A stretch of DNA of 35,504 bases from an uncultured Uliginosibacterium sp. Lineage in GTDB: Bacteria > Pseudomonadota > Gammaproteobacteria > Burkholderiales > Rhodocyclaceae. The notes below the pieces were generated by a model, which did no database searches, was not told the origin of the DNA, and worked only from the letters and a program-made list of their open reading frames with translations. The DNA lies in NCBI GenBank assembly GCA_945957295.1, contig CAMFLH010000017.1, positions 1 to 35,504 on the forward strand. The letters run 5' to 3'. Positions 10,510 to 19,822 of the stretch are shown in pieces. The translations under genes were made by a program, and so were the position numbers. Numbering within the stretch: position 1 is the stretch's first letter; each line of letters starts with the position of its first letter.

Positions 10510-11307
10510 TCAGTCTGCGGGAAAGGTGAAGGCCGCGGCATCTCGCGAGCCGACGTATCGCGCCAGCAGTTTTTGGTCTGTGCCGTCGTCGCGCATCGCA
10601 CGCAGCGCGCCGGTGAGCAGCTTCACATCTTCCGGCGCGATGTTTGAGGTCCAGAAGGTCCAGCCGCCCGGCATCGGTGCGGCCGTGTGGATCGGGATCA
10701 CCCAGATGCGATCGTTGAGCCGCGCATCGTTGGCCCATTGCCGATAGATGATCGAGAAGCCCGGTGTGGCGCCAACGCGACCTGCCGCGAACTTGCGCAC
10801 CAGCGCATCGATCGAGTCAGATATGTCGATGCGGTTTGCTGGCAGAGGCGCGAGCAGCGCGTCGATATCTGGCCCGTAGTTGAGTCCGCGCACCAGTCCG
10901 ACCGTCACTTCGGGGTTCGCCAGCACGGCGTTCAAGCTCGCGCCTTCGCCCACCACGGCCTTGTTCAGCACGAGATCCATACGAATGCGGGTCATGCCAA
11001 TCCAGAGCCGATCAGGCGCTACTTTCGGGGGTTTGCCACTGAACGGCATCATGGCGACGAGCCCATGCTGCGTGAGGACCTTTGCACGCTGCCCCGGATA
11101 TGCGGTGACGATGAGTTTGCAGCCGGATCTGCGCTCAAGTTCGTGGATCTGGTCAATCGCGTAGCCTGCGAGTTGTCCGCCCTCATCGTAGAACGTCGCA
11201 TAGCCAAGGCTGACGACCGCCACCTCATAGTCACGCACGCAATCGGCCGCGGCCACTGTCGTAAACAGGCCGTGCGCCACGGCGAGGCAGGGCCTGGCGA
11301 TAAGCAT
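10510..11307 (-). CDS. Periplasmic solute-binding protein (SBP family 3-like)
   Basis: Signal-like N-terminus MLIARPCLAVAHGLFTTVAAAD, then EVAVVSLGYATFYDEGGQLAGYAIDQIHELERRSGC; start inferred. Confidence 0.65.
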   Translation of the reverse strand: MLIARPCLAVAHGLFTTVAAADCVRDYEVAVVSLGYATFYDEGGQLAGYAIDQIHELERRSGCKLIVTAYPGQRAKVLTQHGLVAMMPFSGKPPKVAPDRLWIGMTRIRMDLVLNKAVVGEGASLNAVLANPEVTVGLVRGLNYGPDIDALLAPLPANRIDISDSIDALVRKFAAGRVGATPGFSIIYRQWANDARLNDRIWVIPIHTAAPMPGGWTFWTSNIAPEDVKLLTGALRAMRDDGTDQKLLARYVGSRDAAAFTFPAD

Positions 11308-11390
11308 TTTCGGAATCGCGCGAACTGCGGCGGAGGCTGCGGCGGCGATGACGCCTAACCTGCTCGGACGGTAGGCGGCGCGGCCCAAGG

Positions 11391-11684
11391 CTACTTCCCG
11401 GTCATGCGCCGCATCGCGCGTTCGGTTTCCACCGTCGCGATGGTTGCCGCGAACTCGTGTTCGAAGGCGGCGATGAAGAGCCCCTTGATCGCATTCATGC
11501 GCTCGGCCGGGTCGCTGTGGCGTTCGATCAGGTCGGACACGCATAACTCGCGTGCGGCGAAGCCCATCGCGGCGATGCGCAGCTCAAGCGTCAGGTTCTC
11601 ATCGCTGTTGCTGGCGACGTAGATCAGGTCGGTGAGCTGAGAGATGCGCTTGGCGATCTCGTCGGATGTGGGTTGCTGGGTCAT
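11391..11684 (-). CDS. Small uncharacterised helical protein downstream of the LanC-like gene
   Basis: MTQQPTSDEIAKRISQLTDLIYVASNSDENLTLELRIAAMGFAARELCVSD...; same strand as, and 66 bp after, the LanC-like stop. Confidence 0.6.
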   Translation of the reverse strand: MTQQPTSDEIAKRISQLTDLIYVASNSDENLTLELRIAAMGFAARELCVSDLIERHSDPAERMNAIKGLFIAAFEHEFAATIATVETERAMRRMTGK

Positions 11685-11750
11685 CGGCGTGGGTCGGTCG
11701 TGCAGAGGAGATACGGTAACAGTAGCTGCAGATGCACGCTTCCGCACTGC

Positions 11751-13001
11751 TCACGCGTAGAACACATCCAGCGTCGGGAAGTCCGCGTCGCCGTGCAGGC
11801 AATCCCACAGATAGATTGCAAAGCCGATGTCGCCGGTCCATAGCGAGTAACGGCCGTGGCCGTAGCGATCGCGCTCGGCGGCGACCTGCTCGATGCCGTG
11901 CATCGCGAACGCGCGTGCGCGGTCCATCCAGCGCGGGTCTCCGCTGCGCCGGTAGAGTTTCAGGAAGGCGTAGCCGTTGCCGCCGGTGCCGTGACACAGG
12001 TTGGCGCCCTTGGTGAGCGGTCCCGCGCGCCAGATCGTTTCGCCGGCGGCGAGCAGCAGCTCGTCGAGTGCCGCATCGGGGTGATCGGCGAGGCAGATCA
12101 CGAAACCCGGCGCGCCGTGGCAGAACTGCATCAGGTACAGGGGGTCGCGTCCGGCGGGCGTGTCGAGGAAGACGCGCCAGTTCGCGAGCTCGTCGTCCCG
12201 GGTGACGCTGCGCTGTACGGTATTGCCGATGCAGGCGAGCCAGGCTTCGCGTTCGGCCGGCGCCAGAAGATGAGCGCCGCGCACGATCGGTGCCGCGGTG
12301 GCGACAAAACCATGCACCGCATCGAGGTAGTTCGTGCGGTGGCCATATAGGTCTTGCGTCCAGAACGCGCATTCGTGAATCTCTGACCATTCGAGCTGCG
12401 ACCACAGTACCGCGGCCGTATCGCGAAAGCGCGCAGCCCAGCGTTCGTCGCGCGTGAGTTCGAACAGGCACAGTGCGGCCAGCAGCGTGCCCGGCGCACC
12501 CCACATCAGTTCGCGCGACGGGTGGTCGCGGTTGCCGTCGATCAGCTCGGCAAGCGCTCGGGCATCTGTTTCGCTGCGCGTGGCGCCGTAGGCGAGCATG
12601 CGGATCGGCGTGTCGCCCATCAGGTAGGCGGCGAAGTCCTGGTTCTGGATGGATGCGAGCCAAGCGCGGTTGTGTTGGCGCAAGGCGTCGAGCGTGTCGA
12701 GATAGTCGCGTTCAAGGCGGGCGGCGCCGCGTGCCTGCAGGTAGTGCAGCGCCCAGATCACGCCGCAGGCGCCGAAGTACAGCGTGGTGGAGGGCAGGTT
12801 CGGATCGTCGCCCGGCGCGAGGTCGCGCGGGTGCAGCGGCCAGTAGCGGCCCGGCGTGAAGTGCGACTCGGCGTCGCGGACGATTTCATCAATCGCCGCA
12901 TGCGCGCGCGAGGCATCCCAGGCGATGGAGCGAAGCGCTTCATGGCGCGTCGGGTCGTACAGCATCGGCGCCTTGTCGGTGCCGTCGGATCGGTCGCTCA
13001 T
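11751..13001 (-). CDS. LanC-like (LanCL-type) zinc protein
   Basis: Repeated double-Gly barrel motifs (GACGVIWAL, LMWGAPGTLLAAL, DAVHGFVAT) and LanC Zn-ligand motifs QFCHGAPGFVICL and NLCHGTGGNGYAFLKL. Confidence 0.9.
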   Translation of the reverse strand: MSDRSDGTDKAPMLYDPTRHEALRSIAWDASRAHAAIDEIVRDAESHFTPGRYWPLHPRDLAPGDDPNLPSTTLYFGACGVIWALHYLQARGAARLERDYLDTLDALRQHNRAWLASIQNQDFAAYLMGDTPIRMLAYGATRSETDARALAELIDGNRDHPSRELMWGAPGTLLAALCLFELTRDERWAARFRDTAAVLWSQLEWSEIHECAFWTQDLYGHRTNYLDAVHGFVATAAPIVRGAHLLAPAEREAWLACIGNTVQRSVTRDDELANWRVFLDTPAGRDPLYLMQFCHGAPGFVICLADHPDAALDELLLAAGETIWRAGPLTKGANLCHGTGGNGYAFLKLYRRSGDPRWMDRARAFAMHGIEQVAAERDRYGHGRYSLWTGDIGFAIYLWDCLHGDADFPTLDVFYA

Positions 13002-13630
13002 GGTGTGCCGTTGCGGCCATGCCGCATGAAGGCGGGCCGCTCGCTGAGGCGCTCATAGTAGGCGCCGACGGCAGGGAAGACCGGGCGCGAAATCGACGGT
13101 ATCGGCGCCGCGAACCAGCGATGCACCGACAAACCGAGCACCACATCGGCGAGCGTGAAGGTATCGCCCACCGCATAGGCACCGGTGCGCGCGAGCTGCT
13201 GCTCCAGGATGCCGATGTGGTGGTGCCAGGCCGCGACGCCGGCCGCGAGCCGTGCCGCGTCCTGATAGTCCGGGTGCTGGCGCACCAGCGACATGAAGGC
13301 GTAGCGCCAGCTGTTGTTGAGTTCGGTGGCCTGCCAGTCCATCCACTTCTCGACCTGTGCGCGCGCTTGCGGCGTGGGGGGCAGCAGATCGTCACGGCCG
13401 TGTTGGGCGGCGAGGTAACGGCAGATGGTGTTCGATTCCCACAGCACGAAATCGCCGTCGCGGATCACCGGCACCATCGCGTTGGGGTTCAGCGCGCGGA
13501 ATTCGGCCGTGTCGGTTGCGCGGAAACCGGCGCCCCAGTCCTCGCGCACGAAGGGGATGCCGATCTCGTCGCAGGTCCACAGCACCTTGCGTACGTTGAT
13601 CGACGGCGCCTTGCCCAGAATTGTCAGCAT
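12998..13630 (-). CDS. Glutathione S-transferase family protein
   Basis: MLTILGKAPSINVRKVLWTCDEIGIPFVREDW ... NPNAMVPVIRDGDFVLWESNTICRYLA (GST-N); ATGA overlap with the LanC-like start. Confidence 0.93.
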   Translation of the reverse strand: MLTILGKAPSINVRKVLWTCDEIGIPFVREDWGAGFRATDTAEFRALNPNAMVPVIRDGDFVLWESNTICRYLAAQHGRDDLLPPTPQARAQVEKWMDWQATELNNSWRYAFMSLVRQHPDYQDAARLAAGVAAWHHHIGILEQQLARTGAYAVGDTFTLADVVLGLSVHRWFAAPIPSISRPVFPAVGAYYERLSERPAFMRHGRNGTP

Positions 13631-13760
13631 CTCTTGCCCCCACGCGGTAAGCATGCATTTGAACAGCGTGCCGCCTGGCTGTCGACGGCATGGCGCAGGG
13701 GGTTGTTCACGCGACTTCCGGCATTTTCAAGCGGCCGTTCAAACGATGCCTCGGCATTGC

Positions 13761-13793
13761 TTGACCCTCACCTTGGGTGAGGGTTCATGATGC
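13761..13793 (+). promoter_or_regulatory. MerR-type operator/promoter for the MerR-MFS operon
   Basis: TTGACC followed by a perfect 9-bp inverted repeat ACCCTCACC-TTG-GGTGAGGGT (13764-13784) and CATGAT; MerR-like operator in the elongated spacer. Confidence 0.7.
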
Positions 13794-13832
13794 GAGCCCT
13801 CGAACGGATCACAGCGAAAAGGAATGTGGGCA

Positions 13833-14612
13833 ATGGACTATACGGTCGGCGAACTGGCCAAGCGCTGCGGGCTCACGGTGCGCACGCTGCATCATTTCGA
13901 GAAGCTCAAACTGCTGCAGCCGTCTGCGCGCAGCGCCGCGGGTTACCGCATCTACAACGATGCCGATGTGCTGCGCCTGCACCGCCTGCTGGCCTTGCGC
14001 CACTCCGGCATTCCGCTAAAGGAAATCGGCGCCCTGTTGGACGCAGAGGACCCGCCTTTGATCGATGTGCTGACGCGGCATATCGCCGTGGTCGAAGCGC
14101 AGTTGCAACGCCAGCAGCGTTTGCTCAACGCGCTGCAGCGTGTCGCCGAACGTGCCGCGCGGCGGGAGGCGGGCCTGACCGAACAGCTGCTGGTAACGAT
14201 GGGCATGATGCGCGCGCTCGAGCGCCATTTCGATGAAGCCGAACTGCGCCGCTTCGACCGGTGGCGCGAGGCGCTGGACCGCGACGCCGTACGCGCGAGC
14301 GAAGCCGAATGGCCGGCGCTGATCGAGGCTGCCCGCGCAGCGATGGCCGCCGATGTCGATCCCGCTTCGCCCCAAGTCAAAGCGATCGCGCAACGCTGGC
14401 TGGAGCTGGTCAATCAATTCACCGGACCGGACGAGGCGATCCAGCGCAAATTTGCGGCCATGTATGCCGCGGAAACGCAGATTCAGCACGACACCGGTGT
14501 TACGCCGGCGCTGTTGGCCTACCTGCGCCGCGCGGTGACGGATGAGATGCGTGCCGCCGCAGCCCAGGCGACACAGCGGATCGCGGCGACCTCGAACGGA
14601 GGCGCTCGATGA
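13833..14612 (+). CDS. MerR family transcriptional regulator (TipA/antibiotic-binding-like)
   Basis: MDYTVGELAKRCGLTVRTLHHFEKLKLLQPSARSAAGYRIYNDADVLRL; long C-terminal effector region. Confidence 0.9.
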   Translation: MDYTVGELAKRCGLTVRTLHHFEKLKLLQPSARSAAGYRIYNDADVLRLHRLLALRHSGIPLKEIGALLDAEDPPLIDVLTRHIAVVEAQLQRQQRLLNALQRVAERAARREAGLTEQLLVTMGMMRALERHFDEAELRRFDRWREALDRDAVRASEAEWPALIEAARAAMAADVDPASPQVKAIAQRWLELVNQFTGPDEAIQRKFAAMYAAETQIQHDTGVTPALLAYLRRAVTDEMRAAAAQATQRIAATSNGGAR

Positions 14613-15934
14613 GCCGCGAGGGCGCGGTGCGGTCGAAACCGGGGAGCGAGGCGCGCCGCGCGCTGTTCGGCAATCGCAACTTCCGCTGGCTGTTGGGTGG
14701 CGGTGCGCTGTCGATGCTGGGGGATCAATTCACGCTGCTGGCGCTGCCGTGGCTGGTGCTCAAGCTCAGTGGAGATCCGTTGGTGCTCGGCACCGTGCTT
14801 GCGATGCTGAGCCTGCCGCGCGCGGTGTTCATCCTGATCGGCGGTGCCTTGGTGGATCGCCACTCACCGTACAAGGTGTTGCTGCTGACCAAGTACCTCA
14901 ACGCCGCGCTGCTTGGCCTGCTGGCGGCGCTGGTGTGGAGCGGGGCCATCACGCTGTGGATGATTTACGGTCTTGCTGCGGCGATTGGCGTGGTAACCGC
15001 TTTCAGCTTCCCGGCCGGGAGTTCGATCTTGCCGCAAGCCCTGCCGCCGCAGGCCTTGCATGCGGCAAATGGCGTTCTGATGGGCTTGCGGCAGGCCATG
15101 GTGCTGATCGGCCCGCTGCTGGCCGGCGGTCTGATCGCGCATTTTGGTGACGCGGCCTCGGCGCAACCGCTCGCGGGGCCGAGCAGTGCATCGGGCCTGG
15201 CGCTTGCCTTCGCGCTGGATGCGGCCAGCTTTGCCATTTCGGCATGGACGCTGTGGCAGGTGCAGCCCACCGTGCGCGTGAACAAGGCCGCACCGCAGCC
15301 GGTGCTGCGTGCGGTCGGCGAGGCGCTCGGCGCGATGTGGCAAGACCACGAGCTTCGCGCGTTGTGCCTGTACTTCGGCGCGATCGCCTTCTTCGTCGGC
15401 GGTCCGCTGCAGGTCGCGCTACCGGTGCTCGCCAATACGCAGTTGCCGGGTGGCGCGGTTGCGCTCGGGCAACTGCTGGCCGGCCACGGTTTGGGGGCCT
15501 TGCTGGGCATGGTGCTTGCCGGCGCGCTGCCGCGGTGGCGCCTCAAGACCCTGGGCCTCACGGTTCTGGCGATCGACGCCACCGCGGGCCTCACCTTCCT
15601 GCCCTTCGGCCACATCAGCGCGGCCTGGCAGGGCGTGGCGCTGTTGGCGCCGCTCGGCGCGCTGGGCGGCTTTGTTCAGGTGGCGGTGTTCACCTGGATG
15701 CAGCGGCGGGTGCCGCCGGCGATGCTGGGGCGGGCGATGAGTTTGTTCATGTTCATCTTCATGGGGCTCTCGCCCGTTGCCGCGGCGGCGGCTGGGGCGG
15801 CCTTGCGGGTGCTGACGCCGGCCGCGTTATTTACTGCAAGCGGTGCCTCGCTGGTGGGCATCGTGCTGCTTGGCGCGACACTCACGCCGATTCGCCGCAT
15901 TACCGACCTGCCGGCCGACGCGGTATCCGCTTGA
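14609..15934 (+). CDS. MFS transporter
   Basis: GNRNFRWLLGGGALSMLGDQFTLLALPWLVLKLSGDPLVLGTVLAMLSLPRAVFILIGGALVDRHSP; ATGA overlap with merR. Confidence 0.9.
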   Translation: MSREGAVRSKPGSEARRALFGNRNFRWLLGGGALSMLGDQFTLLALPWLVLKLSGDPLVLGTVLAMLSLPRAVFILIGGALVDRHSPYKVLLLTKYLNAALLGLLAALVWSGAITLWMIYGLAAAIGVVTAFSFPAGSSILPQALPPQALHAANGVLMGLRQAMVLIGPLLAGGLIAHFGDAASAQPLAGPSSASGLALAFALDAASFAISAWTLWQVQPTVRVNKAAPQPVLRAVGEALGAMWQDHELRALCLYFGAIAFFVGGPLQVALPVLANTQLPGGAVALGQLLAGHGLGALLGMVLAGALPRWRLKTLGLTVLAIDATAGLTFLPFGHISAAWQGVALLAPLGALGGFVQVAVFTWMQRRVPPAMLGRAMSLFMFIFMGLSPVAAAAAGAALRVLTPAALFTASGASLVGIVLLGATLTPIRRITDLPADAVSA

Positions 15935-15939
15935 TTCGT

Positions 15940-16353
15940 TCAGCGCGCCGGCGCCCGGTCGAGCGGTACCACCGTCTTGCCGATCGGCGCCAGCGCGAGG
16001 CCGGCGAGTTTCAGGTGCTGCAGCCCGAAAGGGATGCCGATGATGGTGATGCAGCACAGCAGCGCGTGGAACAGGTGACCCAGCGCCAGCCACCAGCCGG
16101 CGAAGAGAAACCACAGCACATCGCCGATCACGCCGGGGATGCCAGTGCCGACGTCCTCGCGCTGCGTGACGACGCGGCGATCCACCGCCTCGTTGCCGAA
16201 GGGCAGGAAGGCCAGTTGGCCGACCACGAAGCAGGCGCGGCCCCATGGGATGCCGACGATCGACAGGAAGCAGATTGCGCCGGCGAGAAACCAGCCCAGC
16301 GCCATCCACAGGCCGCCGAACACCAGCCATAACAGATTGCCGATCAGTCGCAT
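15940..16353 (-). CDS. yccF: YccF domain membrane protein
   Basis: MRLIGNLLWLVFGGLWMALGWFLAGAICFLSIVGIPWGRACFVVGQLAFLPFG, second YccF repeat ITIIGIPFGLQHLKLAGLALAPIGK. Confidence 0.9.
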   Translation of the reverse strand: MRLIGNLLWLVFGGLWMALGWFLAGAICFLSIVGIPWGRACFVVGQLAFLPFGNEAVDRRVVTQREDVGTGIPGVIGDVLWFLFAGWWLALGHLFHALLCCITIIGIPFGLQHLKLAGLALAPIGKTVVPLDRAPAR

Positions 16354-16377
16354 GGGTGCTCCGTCTCAGTCAGGGGT

Positions 16378-16560
16378 TCAGTCGCGGCTGTTGGCCACCA
16401 CGACCGGTGCCGCGTGTGCCGCAATGCCGCTTGCCGCGGCGTATTCCACCGACGGCATGCTCATCAGAAAGAGCGTACCGCCGATGCAGAAGGCGACGCC
16501 AGCGGTGGCGATCACGGCGGCAAGGGCGTGGGTGGTAACACGGGAGGCGGTGGTTTTCAT
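16378..16560 (-). CDS. 60-aa single-TM small protein, paralogue A
   Basis: MKTTASRVTTHALAAVIATAGVAFCIGGTLFLMSMPSVEYAAASGIAAHAAPVVVANSRD; AGAGAGAAAGG SD-like tract; about 70% identical by hand to the peptide at 18021-18203. Confidence 0.75.
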   Translation of the reverse strand: MKTTASRVTTHALAAVIATAGVAFCIGGTLFLMSMPSVEYAAASGIAAHAAPVVVANSRD

Positions 16561-16690
16561 GGCGGTTTCCCTTTCTCTCTGCGTCGTCTTTCGATGACTG
16601 CAGATTGGACTTCGCCGGGGTAGGGCGCGAGCGCACAGCGATGGGCTGCAGTGGCGGTGGCATGAACTGCGGATTGGCGCGATGGAGCGA
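16561..16690 (-). repeat. Leader region of small-protein cassette A
   Basis: On the minus strand shares CGCMAATCYGCAGTTCAT ... GGCGAAGTYCAATCTGCAGTCATCGMAAGACGACGCAGAGAGAAA with the leader at 18204-18330. Confidence 0.7.
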
Positions 16691-16831
16691 GCGGGCGGCG
16701 CGCCGGCTTGACAGGGCGCCCCGCCCGGTTTTGCCGCCTTGGGCGGGCGTGGGAGAATCACCGCGAACTCGCCACACGATCAACGCGCTGTAGCATCGAA
16801 GCACCTGCCACCGAAGGAGAGGGACAAACCG

Positions 16832-17980
16832 ATGGCTGTGATGCATCCGCTGACTCTGAGGTTTCGCGACACGGCACTCGAAGACAGCTTCTTCGACGCG
16901 ACACGGGTGCGCACGCGTCAGCAGGGGCAGGCCGCCATCGTGGTCGGCATGTTCGTGTACCTCCTGCACGGCTTGCTCGATCGCTGGTTCGTCAGTGCCG
17001 ATCTGGTCGCACAGCTGTGGGTTGCGCGTGGCACCGCGCTGTGTGTGCCGGCTGTGGTGCTGGTGTTCTCGCTGACGCGCTGGTTCGCACGCTCCTCGCA
17101 CCTCGTGCTGGCGCTCGTCGGGCTCGCCGCCGGCGTCGGCCTGATCGCGATGCAGACCCATCTGCCGCTGGAAAGCGCGCCGTACTACTACCCGATGATG
17201 GTGGTGGTGACCTTCTACACCTACAACTTCGTCGGCACCCGTTTCATCTACGCGCTGGGCGTCGATCTGCTGATGCTGGTCGGCTACAACCTGTTCTTCG
17301 GCGCCTTGATGGGTTACCCGATGCATGTGTTGCTGGGGCACGATTTCTTCATCGTGTCGGCCAACCTGATCGGCGGCTCGGCCGGCTATCTTGCCGAACG
17401 CCAGCGGCGCCTGTTGTTCCTGCGCGAGCGAATGCTCGATGAAGAGCGCCAGCATCACCTTGATCGCTCGCTGCATGATGGCCTGACCGGGCTGCCGAAC
17501 CGAGACCTGTTGTACGACCGCATTGCACAGGCTATGTCCTCATCGCAACGCAACGGCCAGATCAACTGCGGCTTCTTTCTCGATCTCGATGGCTTCAAGC
17601 AGATCAACGACACGCTCGGTCATAAGGTTGGCGATCAGGTGCTGCGTGAAGTCGGGAGCCGCCTGGTATCAGCGGTGCGCGGTGTCGACACCGTAGCGCG
17701 CATCGGCGGCGACGAGTTCTTCGTCATCGCGCGTGACATCGCCAGCGAGGCGGATGCGAAAGCGCTGGCGCTCAAATTGCTCGATCAGATCAGTGCGCCG
17801 ATGCATTCGATTGCGCCCGGCGTGCACACCGGCGCCAGCATCGGCCTGTGCCTGTTTCCCTACCCCGGCATGACGGTGGCCGACCTGATCCACCGCGCCG
17901 ATGTGGCGATGTATCGCGTCAAGACATCGGGCAAGGGCAACTACGCGATCGCCGGGGCGGCCGACAGCACCGCCGTGTAA
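16832..17980 (+). CDS. Membrane-anchored diguanylate cyclase (GGDEF)
   Basis: Several N-terminal TMs, then DGLTGLPNRDLLYDRI ... RGVDTVARIGGDEFFVIARD with an RxxD I-site correctly placed. Confidence 0.93.
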   Translation: MAVMHPLTLRFRDTALEDSFFDATRVRTRQQGQAAIVVGMFVYLLHGLLDRWFVSADLVAQLWVARGTALCVPAVVLVFSLTRWFARSSHLVLALVGLAAGVGLIAMQTHLPLESAPYYYPMMVVVTFYTYNFVGTRFIYALGVDLLMLVGYNLFFGALMGYPMHVLLGHDFFIVSANLIGGSAGYLAERQRRLLFLRERMLDEERQHHLDRSLHDGLTGLPNRDLLYDRIAQAMSSSQRNGQINCGFFLDLDGFKQINDTLGHKVGDQVLREVGSRLVSAVRGVDTVARIGGDEFFVIARDIASEADAKALALKLLDQISAPMHSIAPGVHTGASIGLCLFPYPGMTVADLIHRADVAMYRVKTSGKGNYAIAGAADSTAV

Positions 17981-18020
17981 GGCGCCATACCGCCCTCGGG
18001 GCGCCCAGAGCGTTTCGCAA

Positions 18021-18203
18021 TCAGTCGTGGCTCGCGACCACTACCACCGGCGCCGATTGCGTGGCGATGCTGCCCGCCGCGGCGTATTCGACCGACGGCA
18101 TGTTCATCAGGAACAGCGTGCCGCCGATGCTGAAGCTCACGCCTGCGGCGGCGATCAGGGCAGCGATTGCGCGGGTGGCGATACGGGGGGCGGTGGTTTT
18201 CAT
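18021..18203 (-). CDS. 60-aa single-TM small protein, paralogue B
   Basis: MKTTAPRIATRAIAALIAAAGVSFSIGGTLFLMNMPSVEYAAAGSIATQSAPVVVVASHD; paralogue of 16378-16560 with a conserved leader. Confidence 0.75.
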   Translation of the reverse strand: MKTTAPRIATRAIAALIAAAGVSFSIGGTLFLMNMPSVEYAAAGSIATQSAPVVVVASHD

Positions 18204-18330
18204 GGTCTTGTCCTTTTCTCTCTGCGTCGTCTTGCGATGACTGCAGATTGAACTTCGCCGTGCCTTGCCGCGAGGGCGCTGAGATGGTCTGCAGCGCAAG
18301 CGGAATGAACTGCAGATTTGCGCGATGAAC
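18204..18330 (-). repeat. Leader region of small-protein cassette B
   Basis: Homologous to the leader of cassette A (see 16561-16690). Confidence 0.7.
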
Positions 18331-18451
18331 GGTGCGCGTTGGAAGGGCCATGAGGCAGGTCAGAGACGCGTCAGCGCCATCGGTCAGAATGCCTGCCGGC
18401 GCTGGCTTGGCCAGCGGATAACACGACAGCGAAACCGGAGGAGTGAGAAGG

Positions 18452-19822
18452 ATGAGCGAGACGACGAAATTCCTGCTGAGCGAAGACCAGATGCCGAAGG
18501 ACTGGTACAACATCGCCGCCGACCTGCCGGTGCCGCCGCCTGCACCGCTGCACCCGGCGACGCAGCAGCCGATCGGCCCGGCGGATCTCGCGCCGCTGTT
18601 CCCGATGGCGCTGATCGAGCAGGAAGTGTCGACCGAGCGCCGCATCGAGATCCCCGAGCCGGTGCGCGAAGTGCTCCGCCTGTGGCGCCCGAGCCCGCTG
18701 ATTCGCGCGCGTCGCCTGGAAAAAGCGCTCGGCACGCCGGCGAAGATTTACTTCAAGTACGAAGGCGTGTCGCCGGCCGGCAGCCACAAGCCCAACTCCG
18801 CCGTGCCGCAGGCCTGGTACAACGGCCAGGCCGGCGTGAAGAAGCTCGCCACCGAGACCGGCGCTGGCCAGTGGGGCAGCTCGCTCGCCTTTGCGGGCAG
18901 CCTGTTCGGGCTCGACATTACGATCTACCAGGTACGGGTGTCGTACGACCAGAAGCCCTATCGCCGCGCGCTGATGGAAACCTACGGTGCGCGCTGCGTT
19001 GCCTCGCCCAGCAACGAAACGCAATCGGGCCGCGCGGTGCTGGCGCAAAACCCGAATCACCTCGGCTCGCTCGGCATCGCGATTTCGGAAGCGGTAGAAG
19101 TGGCCGCGCTGAACGAAGACACCAAGTACGCACTCGGCTCAGTGCTCAACCATGTGCTGCTGCACCAGACCATCATCGGCGAAGAAGCGATGCTGCAGCT
19201 GGAGATGGCGGGCGACGACCCGGATGTGGTGATCGGCTGCACCGGCGGCGGCAGCAACTTTGCCGGCATCGCCTTTCCCTTCATCGGCATGCAGCTGCGT
19301 GGCGGCGACAAGGTCAAGAAGCGCCGCATCGTGGCGGTGGAGCCGGCGGCGTGCCCCAGCCTGACCCGCGGCAAGTACGCCTATGACTTTGGCGACACCG
19401 CGCATCTGACGCCGCTGGTGAAGATGCACACGCTGGGCTCCACCTTCACGCCAGCTGGCTTCCACGCTGGTGGCCTGCGCTACCACGGCATGGCGCCGCT
19501 GGTCAGCCATGTGAAGGAGCTTGGCCTGATCGAGGCACGCGCCTATCACCAGACCGCGTGCTTTGAAGCGGGTGTGATGTTCGCGCGTGCCGAGGGCATC
19601 GTGCCCGCGCCGGAAGCCAACCACGCGGTGCGTTGCGCGATCGACGAAGCGCTGCGCTGCAAGGCCGAAGGCAAGGCCGAGACGATCCTGTTCAACCTCT
19701 CCGGGCACGGCCACTTCGACATGGCCGCCTACCAGAACTATCTCACCGGAGGCCTGGTGGATCAGGACTACGACGAAGCGGAACTGGCGATGGCTTTGTC
19801 TGGCTTGCCTGCAGTGGCCTGA
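18452..19822 (+). CDS. TrpB2-type pyridoxal-phosphate-dependent tryptophan synthase beta-like protein
   Basis: [86 protein letters not shown]; no trpA neighbour. Confidence 0.93.
   Translation: MSETTKFLLSEDQMPKDWYNIAADLPVPPPAPLHPATQQPIGPADLAPLFPMALIEQEVSTERRIEIPEPVREVLRLWRPSPLIRARRLEKALGTPAKIYFKYEGVSPAGSHKPNSAVPQAWYNGQAGVKKLATETGAGQWGSSLAFAGSLFGLDITIYQVRVSYDQKPYRRALMETYGARCVASPSNETQSGRAVLAQNPNHLGSLGIAISEAVEVAALNEDTKYALGSVLNHVLLHQTIIGEEAMLQLEMAGDDPDVVIGCTGGGSNFAGIAFPFIGMQLRGGDKVKKRRIVAVEPAACPSLTRGKYAYDFGDTAHLTPLVKMHTLGSTFTPAGFHAGGLRYHGMAPLVSHVKELGLIEARAYHQTACFEAGVMFARAEGIVPAPEANHAVRCAIDEALRCKAEGKAETILFNLSGHGHFDMAAYQNYLTGGLVDQDYDEAELAMALSGLPAVA

Noticed and set aside
11751-13001. Lantibiotic biosynthetic cluster based on the LanC-like protein
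   Set aside because: No precursor peptide, dehydratase, leader protease or ABC exporter in the neighbourhood; the GST overlap argues for a different role.
16370-17476. 368-aa minus-strand ORF opposite the GGDEF gene
   Set aside because: Low-quality His/Arg-rich translation; overlaps the true GGDEF CDS and the small-peptide cassette in another frame.
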